From contig JBIIOU010000019.1 in the NCBI GenBank assembly GCA_044336815.1, positions 1 through 20,691 of the forward strand: a stretch of 20,691 bases of DNA. Direction: 5' to 3'. Positions 7,147 through 14,592 of the stretch are shown here, piece after piece. Both the position numbers and the translations under genes were made by a program. Below the pieces are notes generated by a model. The model worked only from the letters and a program-made list of their open reading frames with translations, was not told the origin of the DNA and ran no database searches. Numbering within the stretch: the first letter of the stretch is position 1; every line of letters starts with the position of its first letter. This DNA is from GCA-2737125 sp044336815 (GTDB lineage Bacteria; Actinomycetota; Actinomycetes; S36-B12).

Positions 7147-8016
7147 ATGAAGACCGTGGTCAAGAAGGTGTACATCCTCGACGGGGGCGCGCTCGAAGTC
7201 GAAGGCAGCGTCATGGTTTCGTTGAACAACTGTGGTAACCGGGTGGTTATCCCTGTGCAAATGTTCTTGCTTGAAACCACGCGTGGCTATGTGCTGATTG
7301 ACACCGGCAATGACCCTGAAGTAATCAAGGACGCCGAAAGGACATGGGGGGTCGCGCTGGCAAGTGCCGCAGTGCCCATCATGGAAGAAATAAATCACCC
7401 GTATGAACAATTGAAGTTGCTCGGGCTCAACGCAGACGACATCAAAATGGTGATCTACACCCACCTTCACCACGATCACTGTGGCGGGGCGCGCTTTTTC
7501 CCAGATTCACTCCATGTGGTTCAAAAAGCCGAATATCGCTGGGCTTTCCGACCGGATAGGTTCGCGAATCTGCCTTATGTAGATACGGACTTCAACCACG
7601 CGAACCTTAATTGGCAATTCGCGGAGGGTGACTGGCATATTCTTCCGGGCGTGCACCTGATTTCCACCCCGGGCCATACCCCCGGGCATCAGTCAGTTGC
7701 ACTGTGGGATGTGCCTGATGTGGGTTCAGTGATCCTTACCGGTGATGCGACAAACTGCCGCGACAATATTGAAATGGATGTGCCAGGTGGCATTACTAGC
7801 GATTCGGCATCGGCGATGTCATCCATCCACCGACTAACCGCACTTGCCAGCGTGGCAGATGCGAGTTTCATTGTTAGCCATGACATGGGCCAATTCGAGA
7901 TGCTCCCGAAGATCCCCAACGCCCTTGAGCGATTTACTGATGATCAGAAGGCTTTTTATAAGCATGGCATTCAGACTGTTTACGCGGATGTAGCTGACCC
8001 CGCAAATGTGATCTAA
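7147..8016 (+). CDS. metallo-beta-lactamase-fold hydrolase, AHL-lactonase/4-pyridoxolactonase-like
   Basis: 289 residues with a complete dinuclear metal site: HLHHDH at 106-111 (His106, His108, Asp110, His111), His177 in STPGHTPGHQS, Asp200 in TGDA and His245 in SHDMGQF. The order and spacing fit the N-acyl-homoserine-lactone lactonase branch (AiiA/AttM), which also contains 4-pyridoxolactonase. The N-terminus KVYILDGGAL is of the kind found in that branch. The likely reaction is hydrolysis of a lactone or similar cyclic ester. The catabolic setting favours a pathway lactone over quorum quenching, but this is inference. GAGGGG about 10 bases before ATG 7147 is the ribosome site. The ketopantoate-reductase-like gene follows after 34 bp, so the two are probably co-transcribed. 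Confidence 0.88.
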   Translation: MKTVVKKVYILDGGALEVEGSVMVSLNNCGNRVVIPVQMFLLETTRGYVLIDTGNDPEVIKDAERTWGVALASAAVPIMEEINHPYEQLKLLGLNADDIKMVIYTHLHHDHCGGARFFPDSLHVVQKAEYRWAFRPDRFANLPYVDTDFNHANLNWQFAEGDWHILPGVHLISTPGHTPGHQSVALWDVPDVGSVILTGDATNCRDNIEMDVPGGITSDSASAMSSIHRLTALASVADASFIVSHDMGQFEMLPKIPNALERFTDDQKAFYKHGIQTVYADVADPANVI

Positions 8017-8050
8017 TTTCCCGCGTTAGGCAGAGATAGAGGCGCTCGAC

Positions 8051-9070
8051 ATGTCAGCAAGGGTTTTGGTGGTCGGAGCTGGCGCTTTGGGTGGTGTCAT
8101 GGCGGCCAAGCTCACTAGGGCCGGCCGCGATGTCAGTGTTATTGACGCGAATGTTGCGCACGTAGAGCAGATGAACAGCCCTGGGCTGCGAGTCAATATC
8201 ATCGACGATGAGTGGCTGGTACCCATCAATGCCGTCTCCCAAGTTTCTGAGCTTGTTGGGCCATTCGATTACGCGCTACTGACCATCAAGTCACCATTCA
8301 TTAAGGCTGCAATTCAACCGCTATTGGATCTCGATCTAGTCGCCACATATGTCTCACTTGGTAATGGGCTTGTTCAAGACCGTATTCAAGAGTTGACCGG
8401 GCCAGAGCGACTAGTCATCGGCACAGTCTCGTGGGGGGCAACCAATTTCGGCCCCGGCCATGTGGCGCAGACAACCATCGCGCCAATTTCTATCGGTGAG
8501 ATTCATGGTGGCATGACAGACCGGTTGCGTAACTTGGCTGATGTTCTTGAGGTAATCGCTGAGGTTCATTACTCAGAGCGAATTTACGGGCAAGTCTGGG
8601 CAAAGTTACTCTTAAACAGCACATTTTCTGGTTTGAGCGCGGTGACCGGATTGGTTTATGGAGACGTTTGTGCGTTGCCTCAAGGTCGCGAACTGGCTTT
8701 TAAGTTATGGACAGAAGGCTACGACGTTGCGCGTGCACTAGGCATCGACCTTGATGAAGTCGCCGGCGTGGATCCATTGGACCTAGTGGTTCGGGATGCA
8801 GCGGATCTACCGCACGCGAACAGCACTTTGGATGAGTTAATGGCGCGGATTGGGCAGACCAAGGCATCCATGTTGCAAGACCTCGAAAAAGGCGCAGTCA
8901 CCGAAGTTGATGTTATCAACGGTGGAGTGGTGGAAAATGCCAAAAGAGTGAATCTCCCGAGCCCGAATAACTCAAGTGTGGTGGAGATCGTGCATTCGTG
9001 TGAGAACGATAAACTTATGCCTGGGGTTAGCAACTTAACCTTGATGGGTGAACTAGCCGGCGGGCTCTAA
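8051..9070 (+). CDS. ketopantoate reductase (PanE/ApbA)-family dehydrogenase
   Basis: 339 residues. The N-terminal Rossmann domain has GAGALGG at 9-15, then TIKSPF near 80 and SLGNGL at 102-107. The C-terminal helical domain has Lys185 and Asn189 (WAKLLLNSTFSGL), corresponding to the catalytic Lys and a substrate-binding Asn of PanE. A SMLQDLEKG...TEVDVINGG block is also present, which is strongly characteristic of the family. True PanE makes pantoate for CoA, but many paralogues in catabolic clusters reduce or oxidise other 2-oxo/2-hydroxy acids. The location here suggests a catabolic paralogue. AGAGG about 9 bases upstream supports ATG 8051. Length is slightly above the usual 300-310. Confidence 0.88.
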   Translation: MSARVLVVGAGALGGVMAAKLTRAGRDVSVIDANVAHVEQMNSPGLRVNIIDDEWLVPINAVSQVSELVGPFDYALLTIKSPFIKAAIQPLLDLDLVATYVSLGNGLVQDRIQELTGPERLVIGTVSWGATNFGPGHVAQTTIAPISIGEIHGGMTDRLRNLADVLEVIAEVHYSERIYGQVWAKLLLNSTFSGLSAVTGLVYGDVCALPQGRELAFKLWTEGYDVARALGIDLDEVAGVDPLDLVVRDAADLPHANSTLDELMARIGQTKASMLQDLEKGAVTEVDVINGGVVENAKRVNLPSPNNSSVVEIVHSCENDKLMPGVSNLTLMGELAGGL

Positions 9071-9161
9071 AGGGTCACAGGTATGCTCGGCGGCGGTTTA
9101 ATTTGCAATTATTGCGAAAACAATCCTTAGAAGAAATCATTAAATGGAGAGGATGTAAAAA

Positions 9162-9458
9162 ATGGTTGAAGAAATTGCCTTTCTACCTATTATTGAAGGC
9201 AAGGAAGCTGAGTTCGAGGAGGCCATTGGCCATGGGATCAATGAGATTCTCTCCAAGCTCGGTGGCGTAATTTCGATAAATCTGCGCCGCGGAGTTGAAA
9301 GCCCGAGTACCTATGCCCTGCTGATTCAGTGGGAGACCATCGAAGACCACACGGTGGGTTTTGTGCAGTCACCGGCTTTCGAGGAGTGGCGCTTAATAGT
9401 GGGAAGTTTCTTCTCCGGAGCACCAACCGTAGAGCACTGGACGCCAATTAACTTTTAG
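9162..9458 (+). CDS. ABM-domain (antibiotic biosynthesis monooxygenase-like) small protein
   Basis: A 98-residue single-domain protein with the dimeric alpha/beta-barrel pattern: EEIAFLPIIEGKEAEFEEAI at the start, ISINLRRGVESPSTYALLIQ in the middle and an ..EDHTVGFVQSPAF..W helix. The ending is VEHWTPI. Family members include cofactor-free monooxygenases such as YgiN and ActVA-Orf6, and proteins with no proven activity. GAGAGG 9 bases before ATG 9162 is a good ribosome site. It is 91 bp from the upstream gene and 16 bp from the following SDR, so it pairs most closely with that SDR. The upstream gap is AT-rich and may hold a promoter. Confidence 0.82.
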   Translation: MVEEIAFLPIIEGKEAEFEEAIGHGINEILSKLGGVISINLRRGVESPSTYALLIQWETIEDHTVGFVQSPAFEEWRLIVGSFFSGAPTVEHWTPINF

Positions 9459-9474
9459 CTGAAAGGTTTGGTCT

Positions 9475-10215
9475 ATGGGGCTACTTGACGGGCGTGCGGC
9501 AGCGATCACGGGTGCGGCCCAAGGCATCGGGTTTTCAATCGCCGAGCGATTGGTATCCGAGGGCGCGCGCGTGGCTCTTGGCGACATTGATCTAGCCGCC
9601 GCTGAGGCTGCAGCGGCGGCACTCGGAGGCCCTTCAGTTGCAGTTGCCGCTCGCTGCGATGTAACAAATGCTGCTGAAGTTGAAGGTCTAATTTCGAAAA
9701 CGGTTAGCACGTTTGGATCTTTGGACATATTGGTAAACAACGCCGGCATAACCAAAGACGCGACAATGCGAACCATGTCGGAAGCCGACTTTGACCAAGT
9801 AATCGATGTGCACCTAAAAGGCTGCTGGAATGGCACTCGGCTTGGCGCAGCTGTGATGAGAGAACAAAAGTCAGGAGCGATAGTCAATATCTCTTCTATC
9901 TCGGGCAAAGTTGGATTCATCGGCCAAACTAACTACTCGGCCGCCAAAGCTGGAATAGTCGGGCTGTCTAAGGCTGCGGCTAAAGAAATGGCGCATCACG
10001 GGGTTCGAGTTAATGTAGTTCAGCCAGGATTGATTCGGACGGCGATGACAGCGGCAATGCCAGAAAATATTTGGGCGCAGAAGCTCGCTGAAATACCCAT
10101 GCAGCGGGCGGGGGAGCCAAGTGAGGTTGCAGCGGTGGTGCTCTTCTTGGTCTCAGATCTTTCTAGTTACATGACCGGAGCGGTACTTGAAGTTACCGGT
10201 GGCCGGTATATGTAA
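9475..10215 (+). CDS. FabG-like short-chain dehydrogenase/reductase
   Basis: A 246-residue SDR of FabG length and layout: TGAAQGIG at 12-19, Asp in GDIDL near 37-39, NNAG at 88-91, Ser140 or 141, Tyr154 and Lys158 (YSAAK). The C-terminal block is VLFLVSDLSSYMTGAVLEVTGG. The acidic residue after the second strand suggests NAD preference, in line with an oxidative role and not fatty acid synthesis. AAAGG about 9 bases before the ATG is the ribosome site. It is the last gene of the rightward series and converges with lacI, separated by 18 bp with no recognisable terminator hairpin. Confidence 0.93.
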   Translation: MGLLDGRAAAITGAAQGIGFSIAERLVSEGARVALGDIDLAAAEAAAAALGGPSVAVAARCDVTNAAEVEGLISKTVSTFGSLDILVNNAGITKDATMRTMSEADFDQVIDVHLKGCWNGTRLGAAVMREQKSGAIVNISSISGKVGFIGQTNYSAAKAGIVGLSKAAAKEMAHHGVRVNVVQPGLIRTAMTAAMPENIWAQKLAEIPMQRAGEPSEVAAVVLFLVSDLSSYMTGAVLEVTGGRYM

Positions 10216-10233
10216 GGTCTCGCAAATCGAGTT

Positions 10234-11229
10234 TCATTGCGGGCGTGGCGGGGCGTGAGTGCCTCGCAAAATTAGTTGAGGTGTAAGTACTACACGATCA
10301 AAAGCTCTCTCAGGGTCACCCATGCGAGCAACGAGTAGCCGCACAGCATTGCTTGCGAGGTCATTTAAGTCGGTTCGCATGGTGGTCAAGTCGAATACTT
10401 TCCACGCGGCCATCGGGATGTCATCAAATCCCACGATGGTTAAATCCTCTGGGACTCTCACTCCGGTTGCTTCGGCTGCGTTCCTTACGCCCAGCGCTAT
10501 GACATCATTGCCGCAAAATATTGCAGTTGGGCGGTGTGGGTAGATAGCGGAAAAGCCCTCTACCCCGGTTTTTTCGGTGAATGGCCCAACATGGATCAGG
10601 CGATCGTCTAGGGATACGCCAAGTTGATTTAGGCGTTGGCGGAATCCAATAGCCCGTTCGTGACCGGTGCTGGTTGAATCCGGCCCGTAGATTGCCCCAA
10701 TCTTGATGTGGCCAAGCCTTACGAGGAAGTCAGCAACATCTTGAGAACCCGCGAAGTTATCTGCAACACAACAATCGGCTTCGATGTCATCGGCCTGTCG
10801 ATTGATGAGGACGTATGGAACACCTCGGCGTTCCAATTCTCTCGGCAATGAACTCGACCGCTCGGATGTGGTGAGTATTACGCCGTCAAGGGATCCATCG
10901 ATCAGCGGTTCCAACTCAATAGGGGCGTCGCCTCGATCGGTTACCAGAATTGTCCGGTAGCCCAGGTCGGCTAAAGTCTCGTGCAGCGGTTCAATCAGCG
11001 CCGGATAAAACGGATTACTTAATTCTGCGCTGACTATCCCGACCCGGCCAGTGGTCTGCGTTGAGAGTGCACGGCCGGACTGGATTGGGACGTAACCCAG
11101 CTCGCGGGCGGCCTGTCGGACCCGCCAGCGGGTACTTGCCGAGACCCCGCGCTGGTCTCGGAGCGCTCGGGAGACCGTGGGCTGTGAAACCCCGGCCCGC
11201 CTGGCCACATCAAGGCTGGTTATTGGCAT
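10234..11229 (-). CDS. LacI-family transcriptional regulator
   Basis: 331 residues. The N-terminal helix-turn-helix reads SLDVARRAGVSQPTVSRAL (about 5-23), followed by the hinge helix region ending GYVPIQSGRALS. The rest is the periplasmic-binding-protein-like sensor domain, with GRVGIVSAELSNPFYP at its start and TIVGFDDIPMA near the C-terminus, both standard in the family. The ATG at 11229 fits the usual N-terminus, although no Shine-Dalgarno is seen. It is divergent from the hisD-like/AHS operon, and a 12-bp palindrome with central CG lies in that operon's promoter, so repression of that operon with relief by a substrate-derived ligand is the likely role. It converges with the SDR ending at 10215. 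The ligand is unknown. Confidence 0.95.
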   Translation of the reverse strand: MPITSLDVARRAGVSQPTVSRALRDQRGVSASTRWRVRQAARELGYVPIQSGRALSTQTTGRVGIVSAELSNPFYPALIEPLHETLADLGYRTILVTDRGDAPIELEPLIDGSLDGVILTTSERSSSLPRELERRGVPYVLINRQADDIEADCCVADNFAGSQDVADFLVRLGHIKIGAIYGPDSTSTGHERAIGFRQRLNQLGVSLDDRLIHVGPFTEKTGVEGFSAIYPHRPTAIFCGNDVIALGVRNAAEATGVRVPEDLTIVGFDDIPMAAWKVFDLTTMRTDLNDLASNAVRLLVARMGDPERAFDRVVLTPQLILRGTHAPPRPQ

Positions 11230-11284
11230 ATTCGCATCGCAATCTCAAATCGAGAAACTTTTTGGGTGACTTGTAAACTATCAC

Positions 11285-11313
11285 TTGACACGCATACGTA
11301 TGCAATCCATCCT
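11285..11313 (+). promoter_or_regulatory. promoter of the hisD-like/AHS1/AHS2 operon with embedded LacI-type operator
   Basis: A consensus -35 TTGACA (11285-11290) is followed by 17 bases and a weak -10, CATCCT (11308-11313). The spacer contains the perfect palindrome GCATACGTATGC (11292-11303) with a central CG, the form expected of a LacI-family operator. A repressor bound there would block RNA polymerase. The divergent lacI gene starts 56 bp away. Confidence 0.6.
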
Positions 11314-11341
11314 CAGGGGGATAGAGCCCAAGTCACTACCT

Positions 11342-11347
11342 AAGGAG
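11342..11347 (+). promoter_or_regulatory. ribosome binding site fixing the hisD-like start
   Basis: AAGGAG ends 6 bases before GTG 11354. This near-ideal site decides against the in-frame TTG at 11285, which coincides with the -35 element, and the in-frame ATG at 11300, which lies in the operator. Confidence 0.7.
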
Positions 11348-11353
11348 ATTCCC

Positions 11354-12673
11354 GTGGTCACAGTCTTAAAAGGCGCGGTCAGCAAGGAGACCGTAGCAGC
11401 GTCAAATGCCGCCGTTTCTGAGGTAGTGGCCGGGGTTATCGCCGATATTCGCGAGCGGGGTGACGCAGCTGTCAGGGATTACTCAGAAAAATTCGATAAG
11501 TGGTCTCCCGACCAGTTCAAGTTGAGCCAGGAGGAGATTGAGCGGATCATTTCGACGGTCCCCGATCAAGTTGTGACCGACATCAAAGCTGTGCAGGCCA
11601 ATGTTCGCGATTTCGCTCAACATCAACGGGATTCAATGGCCGATTTCGAGGTTGAAACCATGCCGGGGGTATTCCTAGGGCAGAAGAACATTCCGGTTTC
11701 GGCCTCGGGCGCCTATATTCCTGGTGGCCGGTATCCGCTGGTCGCCTCGGCACACATGACTGTGGTAACCGCCAAGGTTGCTGGGGTCCAGCGGGTGACC
11801 GCCTGCACTCCGCCAATTCATGGTGAGATTCCAGCCGCGACCATAGCCGCTGCGCACTTTGCCGGCGCCGACGAGATTTTCTTACTCGGTGGAGTTCAAG
11901 CAGTCGCCGCGATGGCCCTGGGTACCGAAACAATCGGCAAAGTCGAAATTCTTGCTGGCCCGGGTAACGCCTACGTCGCTGAAGCGAAGAGGCAACTCTT
12001 TGGCGAAGTGGGGATCGACCTACTTGCTGGCCCGACCGAGATCCTCGTCATTGCCGATGACGCTGCAGACCCGTTCGTTGTCGCCGTTGACCTATTAAGC
12101 CAGGCCGAGCACGGGCCGGATTCGCCTGCGATTTTGATCACCACGTCGGAGACACTTGGGCGAAAAGTAATTGAATATATTGATCGAATTCTTCCTGATA
12201 TGCCAACAAACGACTTTGCCGGCCCGGCTTGGCGTGACCACGGACAAGTACTTGTGGTTGGCGATATGGACGCTGCATATGCGCTGGCAGATGATTTTGC
12301 TAGCGAGCATGTTGAGGTGCTGACCGAGTCCCCGCGCGATGCCCTAGTGAAGATGCGCAACTACGGAGCCCTATTCCTGGGTGAGGGGACTTGTGTCTCC
12401 TATGGTGACAAGGTTATTGGTACGAACCACACCCTTCCAACAAGAAAGAGCGCCCGGTACACCGGTGGCCTGTGGGTGGGCAAATACCTGAAGACGGTCA
12501 CCTACCAAGAAGTTGTAAACCGTGACTCGAGCTCCTTCTTGGGTGAAATGTGTGGTCGGGCAAGCCGAGTTGAATTCTTCGAAGGCCATGCTCGTTCGGG
12601 TGATGTGCGTGCCGCTAAGTACGGCGGAGGCACTTTGGATTGGGCACCTTGGGCTTTCCAGGAAAGTAGTTGA
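11354..12673 (+). CDS. histidinol-dehydrogenase-family enzyme, sulfopropanediol 3-dehydrogenase (HpsN)-like
   Basis: 439 residues from GTG 11354. The catalytic frame of HisD is intact: zinc ligands by alignment Gln250 and His253 (QAEHG), Asp352 (GDKVIGTNH) and His412 (EGHARSGD), plus the Glu318-His319 pair (ASEHVEV). The blocks LGQKNIPV, YIPGGRYPLVASAHM, NYGALFLG, ARYTGGLWVGKYLKTVTYQ and FEGHARSGDVR resemble, from memory, the HpsN branch more than biosynthetic HisD. HpsN oxidises (R)-2,3-dihydroxypropane-1-sulfonate to sulfolactate with NAD. No other sulfonate gene or histidine gene is nearby, so the alcohol substrate is open. It is the first gene of a LacI-controlled operon, with the PxpB-like gene 32 bp downstream. 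Confidence 0.87.
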   Translation: MVTVLKGAVSKETVAASNAAVSEVVAGVIADIRERGDAAVRDYSEKFDKWSPDQFKLSQEEIERIISTVPDQVVTDIKAVQANVRDFAQHQRDSMADFEVETMPGVFLGQKNIPVSASGAYIPGGRYPLVASAHMTVVTAKVAGVQRVTACTPPIHGEIPAATIAAAHFAGADEIFLLGGVQAVAAMALGTETIGKVEILAGPGNAYVAEAKRQLFGEVGIDLLAGPTEILVIADDAADPFVVAVDLLSQAEHGPDSPAILITTSETLGRKVIEYIDRILPDMPTNDFAGPAWRDHGQVLVVGDMDAAYALADDFASEHVEVLTESPRDALVKMRNYGALFLGEGTCVSYGDKVIGTNHTLPTRKSARYTGGLWVGKYLKTVTYQEVVNRDSSSFLGEMCGRASRVEFFEGHARSGDVRAAKYGGGTLDWAPWAFQESS

Positions 12674-12693
12674 TTAGCGCACCTATCGCACTG

Positions 12694-12708
12694 GATACTG
12701 ATTAGATG
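12694..12708 (+). promoter_or_regulatory. candidate internal leaderless promoter before the AHS1 gene
   Basis: GATACT (12694-12699) matches TATAAT at four of six positions including A2 and T6. It lies exactly 6 bases before ATG 12706, which has no convincing Shine-Dalgarno. Confidence 0.3.
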
Positions 12709-13611
12709 TCCGCCATGGTGCGGGTTTTTGGCGATGGGTCGATTGCGACATATGGCGCCGAAGAGTTTGTCTTTGTCGAGATCTCACGCGAGATGAGCCT
12801 AGAAGACACCTTACGTGGGATTGCTCTGACCGATGCAATTAGGAGTTTAGATCTCCCAGGAATAACTGACATCTGCCCCTCACACGTCAGTTACATGCTG
12901 AGAGTCAACCCAGATGTAATTGAGCACGAGGCTCTCCTGGACACTTTGCAGGAAATTCACACCGCGGTTGCCGCTTCGGAAAATCTCAAGATCCATGGGC
13001 GGTTAATCGATATGCCAATGTATTACCAAGACCCTTGGACACTTGAGACTTTAAAGCGGTTTAGGGATCGACATCAGTCGCCGGAGACCGATGATATTAC
13101 CTATTGCGCCAGGATTAATGGCTTCGATGATGTTGAATCGTTTGTGACTGCACATTCATCAAATCCGCATATTGCTACGTTCATTGGCTTTATGCCTGGT
13201 AATGCCGAGTGCTACCAGTTAGTGCCTAGAAATTTGACACTTGAGGCACCTAAATACCTTCGACCAAGAACCGACACACCCGAAAGGGCTTTAGGCTTTG
13301 GCGGCGCTTTCACGAATGTTTATCCGGTACGCGGCGCCGGGGGCTTTCAGCTTATCGGCAGAACCCCAACCCCGGTTATAGATATTTCACAGCGGCTCGC
13401 AGATTTCGCCGATAATTTCGTCATGCCTAGATGCGGTGACATTTTTAAGTACCGCCCAATTGACGCTGACGAATACCACGATATTAGGCGAGATGTTAAG
13501 GACGGCAGTTTTAGATTCCGGATGAAGCCGGTGGAGTTCGACCTAACCGCATTTAACTTAGACCCGAGTAGGTACAACATCGAGTTACTGGACGGGCTGA
13601 GTAGTGATTGA
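12706..13611 (+). CDS. carboxyltransferase-domain protein, AHS1 / PxpB-like
   Basis: A 301-residue AHS1 (allophanate-hydrolase-subunit-1/KipI/PxpB) homologue. An N-terminal domain of about 95 residues precedes the cyclophilin-like core with FIGFMPGNAECYQL, PKYLRPRTDTPERALGFGG, NVYPVRGAGGFQLIGRTPTP and GDIFKYRPI. PxpB is about 220 residues. The extra length here includes a C-terminal tail with MKPVEFDLTAF and DPSRYNIELLDG, as in longer members tied to biotin-dependent carboxylases. In known systems AHS1 and AHS2 form a complex that acts in 5-oxoproline opening (with PxpA) or in carboxyl transfer (with biotin carboxylase and carrier). Neither partner is in the window. It overlaps the AHS2 gene by 8 bp, implying translational coupling. 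The exact reaction is unknown. Confidence 0.85.
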   Translation: MSAMVRVFGDGSIATYGAEEFVFVEISREMSLEDTLRGIALTDAIRSLDLPGITDICPSHVSYMLRVNPDVIEHEALLDTLQEIHTAVAASENLKIHGRLIDMPMYYQDPWTLETLKRFRDRHQSPETDDITYCARINGFDDVESFVTAHSSNPHIATFIGFMPGNAECYQLVPRNLTLEAPKYLRPRTDTPERALGFGGAFTNVYPVRGAGGFQLIGRTPTPVIDISQRLADFADNFVMPRCGDIFKYRPIDADEYHDIRRDVKDGSFRFRMKPVEFDLTAFNLDPSRYNIELLDGLSSD

Positions 13612-14584
13612 GGTTATTGAACCGGGCCTTTATACGACGATTCAAGATCTAGGGCGTCCGGGATTCTACGCAATGGGGCTCCCTCCATCTGGCGCCCTTG
13701 ACATGTTTTCGCACTGTGCTGCGAATGCGCTTGTTGGGAATACGTCGAATGCCTCAACACTAGAAATTACTTTTGCGGGGCCGGTGCTGAAATTTTCGGT
13801 GGCCTCGACCATTGCCCTGGTAGGAGCTAAGGCCGAGGTGACTTTAGATGGCGAGGAGATTGAGGCAGGGGCCTCGATAGAAGTAAATGCTGATCAGGTT
13901 CTTCGATTTGGCTTAATGCGCACCGGTGCTCGAACGTACCTTGCGGTGCGAGGTGGCATAGATGTCCCGCATGTTATGGGTAGCAGGTCGACCTATGTCC
14001 TGTCTCGTATTGGCGGCCTCGACGGACGGGTCCTGCGCGCTGGAGACCAGCTCACAATCGGTGACGAATTCCGTCCTGAATCCTCGGGCAGAGCCGGAGT
14101 TACCTTGCCGGCGGAGTACATCAGCGAGCCGAAAAAGGAGCAGGAACTCAGGGTTGTGCCAGGGCTGTGCGATTACCGTCTCACCAAGCCCGGGCTGGAG
14201 TCACTCTTCGGCAGTCCTTATCGAGTTTCCCCAGAGGCAAACCGAACCGGTTATAGATTTTCCGGGGAGCATCTTGAATTTGTTGACCGCGAAGCTCCTT
14301 TCGGAGCAGGGGATGACCCAAGTAACGTGGTAAATCTGGGCTATCCGATAGGTTCGATTCAAGCGCCAAGTGGGTCTGAGCTGATCGCTTTGATGCGCGA
14401 TGCGATAACCGGCGGGGGTTACGCAACACTCGGCACCGTGATCATGAGTGACCTAGATCGCATAGCCCAAATGCGGTTACCTGATGTTGCTTATTTCGTG
14501 CAAGTTGACTTGGACGTTGCATTGGCCGAGCGCAAAATGATGCAGCAACGCCTAGCCCAAGTTGTTGAGTTAGGTAGCGCCTAG
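13604..14584 (+). CDS. carboxyltransferase-domain protein, AHS2 / PxpC-like
   Basis: A 326-residue AHS2 (KipA/PxpC) homologue starting at GTG 13604 inside the end of the AHS1 gene. The N-terminal signature TIQDLGRPGFYAMGLPPSGALD, given here as TIQDLGRPGFYAMG plus LPPSGALD, is at about 12-33. It is followed by LEITFAGPVLKF, YLAVRGGIDVPHVMGSRSTY and the late block NRTGYRFSGEHLEF, then GSIQAPSGSELIALMRDAITGG. These are the standard landmarks of the family. The partner is the upstream AHS1 protein. The gene ends 8 bp from the stop of the convergent Ntn-hydrolase gene, too short for a terminator, so the two transcripts probably overlap at their 3' ends. Confidence 0.9.
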   Translation: MIEVIEPGLYTTIQDLGRPGFYAMGLPPSGALDMFSHCAANALVGNTSNASTLEITFAGPVLKFSVASTIALVGAKAEVTLDGEEIEAGASIEVNADQVLRFGLMRTGARTYLAVRGGIDVPHVMGSRSTYVLSRIGGLDGRVLRAGDQLTIGDEFRPESSGRAGVTLPAEYISEPKKEQELRVVPGLCDYRLTKPGLESLFGSPYRVSPEANRTGYRFSGEHLEFVDREAPFGAGDDPSNVVNLGYPIGSIQAPSGSELIALMRDAITGGGYATLGTVIMSDLDRIAQMRLPDVAYFVQVDLDVALAERKMMQQRLAQVVELGSA

Positions 14585-14592
14585 TTATTCGA

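Noticed and set aside
6218..8016. Rhodanese plus metallo-beta-lactamase protein as a persulfide dioxygenase (ETHE1) system
   Set aside because: The hydrolase has the HxHxDH, His, Asp, His dinuclear set and order of the lactonase branch, not the mononuclear iron ETHE1 type.
11285..11353. In-frame upstream starts (TTG 11285, ATG 11300) for the hisD-like gene
   Set aside because: They coincide with the -35 element and the palindromic operator, while GTG 11354 has a near-ideal ribosome binding site.
11354..12673. Biosynthetic histidinol dehydrogenase (hisD)
   Set aside because: No other histidine genes are near, it has its own LacI-type control, and its blocks resemble the HpsN branch.
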